This document shows positions 7,658 to 8,805 of a stretch of DNA of 8,805 nucleotides, piece after piece (positions within the stretch are counted from its first letter, which is position 1; the number at the start of each line of letters is the position of its first letter). This stretch comes from Desulfofustis sp. (GTDB lineage: Bacteria; Desulfobacterota; Desulfobulbia; Desulfobulbales; Desulfocapsaceae): assembly GCA_029287755.1 (NCBI GenBank), contig JARFQM010000243.1:1-8805 (forward strand), in the 5' to 3' direction. The translations under genes were made by a program, and so were the position numbers. The notes below the pieces were generated by a model, which made no database searches, had not been told where the DNA came from, and saw only the letters and a program-made list of their open reading frames with translations.

Positions 7658-7717
7658 AGGTGATTGAGCTGCAGTCACCTGATGCTTCACTGCTGGTCAG
7701 CTCACCCAGTTCTGACC
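7658..7717 (+). repeat. Two inverted repeats of equal design (6-bp arms, 11-base spacer)
   Basis: AGGTGA (7658-7663) pairs with TCACCT (7675-7680), and GGTCAG (7695-7700) pairs with CTGACC (7712-7717). Both have perfect 6-bp arms and an 11-base spacer, and their centres are 37 bases apart. They lie just after the activator gene. No U-run follows, so they are poor terminator candidates; a pair of protein binding sites or a weak 3'-end structure are both possible. Confidence 0.4.
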
Positions 7718-7747
7718 ATTTGCTGGCGTTGAGAGAGTGTTTTATTT

Positions 7748-7794
7748 TTGAAACATGTTTCAATTAAGTTTCATAAATGAAACATATTTGAAAC
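7748..7794 (+). promoter_or_regulatory. Upstream activating sequence: phased array of TGAAAC/GTTTCA half-sites
   Basis: Five copies of TGAAAC or its complement lie at 7749-7754, 7757-7762 (inverted), 7768-7773 (inverted), 7778-7783 and 7789-7794, with start-to-start steps of 8, 11, 10 and 11 bases. They build a perfect 16-bp palindrome TTGAAACATGTTTCAA (7748-7763) and a second perfect dyad GTTTCATAAATGAAAC (7768-7783), plus a fifth half-site. The stretch is much more AT-rich than its surroundings. Inverted repeats 100-200 bases upstream of a -24/-12 promoter are the usual binding sites of sigma54 activators, and the activator gene ends only 123 bases upstream. Binding by that protein is inferred. 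Confidence 0.75.
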
Positions 7795-7909
7795 GTTTTC
7801 CCGGCCCTTTACACACGGTCAATTGAGGCGTACCTTCATGCATTATCCATTCCCCAATGACTGCGCGTGTTTGCGCCGGAACTAATCTTTTTTCCCAAAG
7901 CGTGTTGAG

Positions 7910-7925
7910 CGGCGCACCTCTTGCA
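7910..7925 (+). promoter_or_regulatory. Sigma54 (-24/-12) promoter of the TRAP operon
   Basis: CGGCGC-ACCTC-TTGCA compares with the consensus TGGCAC-N5-TTGCA. The invariant GG (7911-7912) and GC (7923-7924) are exactly ten bases apart and the -12 element matches fully; the -24 element has two mismatches. Transcription should begin near 7935. The half-site array lies about 145-190 bases upstream of that point, the normal distance for looping. No equally good -24/-12 match was found by eye elsewhere in this gap or in the 2485-2637 gap. Confidence 0.7.
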
Positions 7926-7935
7926 AAGCTGTTAT

Positions 7936-8141
7936 GTTGAGGACGTGTCGCGGTGGCGACTGCGTGCAGGAGTGTCACTACTCACCACCTCACTGCTATG
8001 GATCATACCCCCGGCTGCACTACTTTGGACCGGATGAGCGTGCCGTGAATGGCGGTCTGCACGACTGGTGAATAGTGAAGAGGATTTGCCCCGCTGCGGG
8101 GCTGAACTCGTGAGAACACAAATTGAAAGGAGGAGGTACCC
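7936..8141 (+). promoter_or_regulatory. Long, foldable 5' leader of the TRAP gene
   Basis: If transcription starts near 7935 the leader is about 206 bases, long for a simple TRAP operon. It holds three potential stems: GTCGC/GCGAC at 7947-7951 and 7956-7960 with a GGTG loop; a long-range stem of TCACTACTCACCA (7975-7987) with TGGTGAATAGTGA (8066-8078), 12 of 13 positions paired with one C-A mismatch and 78 bases enclosed; and a GC-rich hairpin at 8088-8102. Within the long-range stem CGTGC (8039-8043) can pair with GCACG (8059-8063). I do not recognise a known riboswitch class. No convincing gene lies in 7625-8141; a 16-codon ORF from ATG 7998 has no SD. Confidence 0.4.
8088..8102 (+). promoter_or_regulatory. 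GC-rich hairpin 24 bases before the TRAP gene SD
   Basis: GCCCCG (8088-8093) and CGGGGC (8097-8102) form a perfect 6-bp stem with a CTG loop. No U-run follows, so it is not an obvious attenuator. It may stabilise the message or insulate the ribosome binding site from the upstream leader. Confidence 0.45.
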
Positions 8142-8805
8142 ATGAAGAGACTGACCACCATTTTGATTATGGCAACAGTTGTTGTTATAGGTCTCGCGCC
8201 CATGCAGGGCGGAGCCCAGGCTGCTCCAGTAGAGCTCAAATTCGGCCATGTGGGCGCGCCCGGTTCGCTGTTCCTGGCATGTGCGGATGAATTCGCCAGG
8301 CGGGCGAATGAGAAACTCGGTGACAAGGCCAAGGTCGTCACTTTCGGCTCCAGCCAGCTCGGCAAGGATCAGGAGCTCCTGAAGAAACTGAGGCTTGGAA
8401 CGGTAGCCTTCTCTCTGCCTTCGACGGTCATGTCTTCAGTAGTCGACGAATTTGGCGTCTTCGAGATGCCTTACCTGGTAATCGACCGCGACCACATGCG
8501 CAAGATCCGCGACGAGGTGTTCTGGTCGAAGATCGCCCCCAAGGTGGAGGATAAGGGCTACAAGGTGATCGCGGTGTGGGAGAACGGCTTCAGGAATATC
8601 ACCAACAACGTCAGGCCAATAGTCGGCCCGCAGGATCTCCAGGACATCAAGTTGCGCACGCCCAAAGGTGAGTGGCGGGTCAAGATGTTCAAGGCCTACG
8701 GAGCCAACCCCACCCCGATGGCCCTGTCCGAGGTATTCGTGGCCCTGCAGACCGGGGTAATTGACGGCCAGGAGAACCCGTTTACCCAGATCTACAGCCA
8801 GAACT
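8142..8805 (+). CDS. TRAP transporter substrate-binding protein, DctP family (3' partial)
   Basis: The frame runs from ATG 8142 past the right edge, giving 221 residues of a family that is usually about 330-350 long. A near-perfect Shine-Dalgarno (AAGGAGG, 8127-8133) lies 8 bases before the ATG. Residues 1-27 are a signal peptide (MKR, hydrophobic core, cleavage likely after A-Q-A27), so the mature protein is periplasmic. The mature N-terminus VELKFGHVGAPGSLFLACADEFA, the FGSSQLGKDQELLKKLRLG segment, and LRTPKGEWRVKMFKAYGANP with Arg172 followed by ALQTGVIDGQENP are classic DctP features; the arginine in the LRTP motif normally forms the salt bridge to the carboxylate of the ligand. It delivers an organic acid to the DctQM membrane subunits, which should lie just downstream. 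Control by the sigma54 activator is indicated by the promoter upstream. The symbol dctP would name the family only, not a dicarboxylate substrate. Confidence 0.93.
   Translation, partial: MKRLTTILIMATVVVIGLAPMQGGAQAAPVELKFGHVGAPGSLFLACADEFARRANEKLGDKAKVVTFGSSQLGKDQELLKKLRLGTVAFSLPSTVMSSVVDEFGVFEMPYLVIDRDHMRKIRDEVFWSKIAPKVEDKGYKVIAVWENGFRNITNNVRPIVGPQDLQDIKLRTPKGEWRVKMFKAYGANPTPMALSEVFVALQTGVIDGQENPFTQIYSQN

Noticed and set aside
7748..7800. AT-rich palindromic stretch as a CRISPR or mobile-element end
   Set aside because: The repeats are only 6-bp half-sites with helical spacing, no spacers or transposase nearby; regulatory sites explain it better.
7952..7968. TGGCGACTGCGTGCA as an alternative sigma54 promoter
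   Set aside because: The GG and GC are separated by 9 bases rather than 10 and the -12 element is poor; the site at 7910-7925 is clearly better.
7998..8048. Sixteen-codon ORF in the leader as a leader peptide
   Set aside because: No Shine-Dalgarno sequence, no run of regulatory codons, and it ends far from the hairpin at 8088-8102.
7932..8249. Minus-strand ORFs over the dctP leader and start (also 8003-8365)
   Set aside because: They overlap the signal peptide and perfect SD of dctP and the translations are low in recognisable features.

Overview
The window looks like chromosome from an anaerobic, respiring bacterium, most likely a member of the Desulfobacterota (the former sulfate-reducing Deltaproteobacteria). 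This is an inference from gene content, not a phylogenetic result: a DUF3604 protein, a sigma54 activator with a PrpR-type sensor, a DctP-family TRAP binding protein, a large FAD/Fe-S hydroxyacid dehydrogenase and ferredoxin-like proteins sit side by side, all with moderately GC-rich codon use. No tRNA, rRNA, IS element, CRISPR array or phage gene was seen.

Layout. (1) 3-740, plus strand: C-terminal part of a DUF3604 protein cut by the window edge, followed by a strong hairpin at 756-795. (2) 865-978, minus strand: a 37-residue remnant of the C-terminus of a TauE/SafE sulfite-exporter-type permease, abutting the next gene. (3) 2484-980, minus strand: a two-gene operon, an Fe-S protein resembling the front part of 6-hydroxynicotinate reductase-type proteins, then a cysteine-rich protein of a family I cannot assign a function. 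(4) 2485-2637: a divergent control region with a perfect TTGTATACAA palindrome of the kind bound by GntR/FCD regulators, flanked by two ATAGTGGCT direct repeats. (5) 2638-5550, plus: a 970-residue FAD-linked oxidase fused to a GlpC/LldE-like Fe-S and CCG module. (6) 5642-7624, plus: a sigma54-dependent activator (PrpR_N, PAS, AAA+, Fis HTH). (7) 7625-8141: a 517-base non-coding stretch with paired dyads, a phased array of TGAAAC half-sites, a -24/-12 promoter and a long foldable leader. (8) 8142 to the end: 5' part of a DctP-type TRAP binding protein, probably the first gene of a TRAP operon continuing beyond the window.

How it fits together. The activator gene points straight at a textbook sigma54 control region: upstream activating sites at about -145 to -190, a promoter with the GG-N10-GC core, and a TRAP gene. 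The simplest reading is a regulated uptake-and-oxidation module for a small carboxylate: the activator senses an intracellular acid through PrpR_N, switches on the TRAP importer, and the FAD/Fe-S dehydrogenase oxidises the imported acid or a product of it, passing electrons to quinone or another carrier. The divergent Fe-S operon could be part of the same pathway, but only position links it. The substrate cannot be read from the sequence. The least explained parts are the Fe-S/cysteine-rich pair and the structured leader upstream of dctP.
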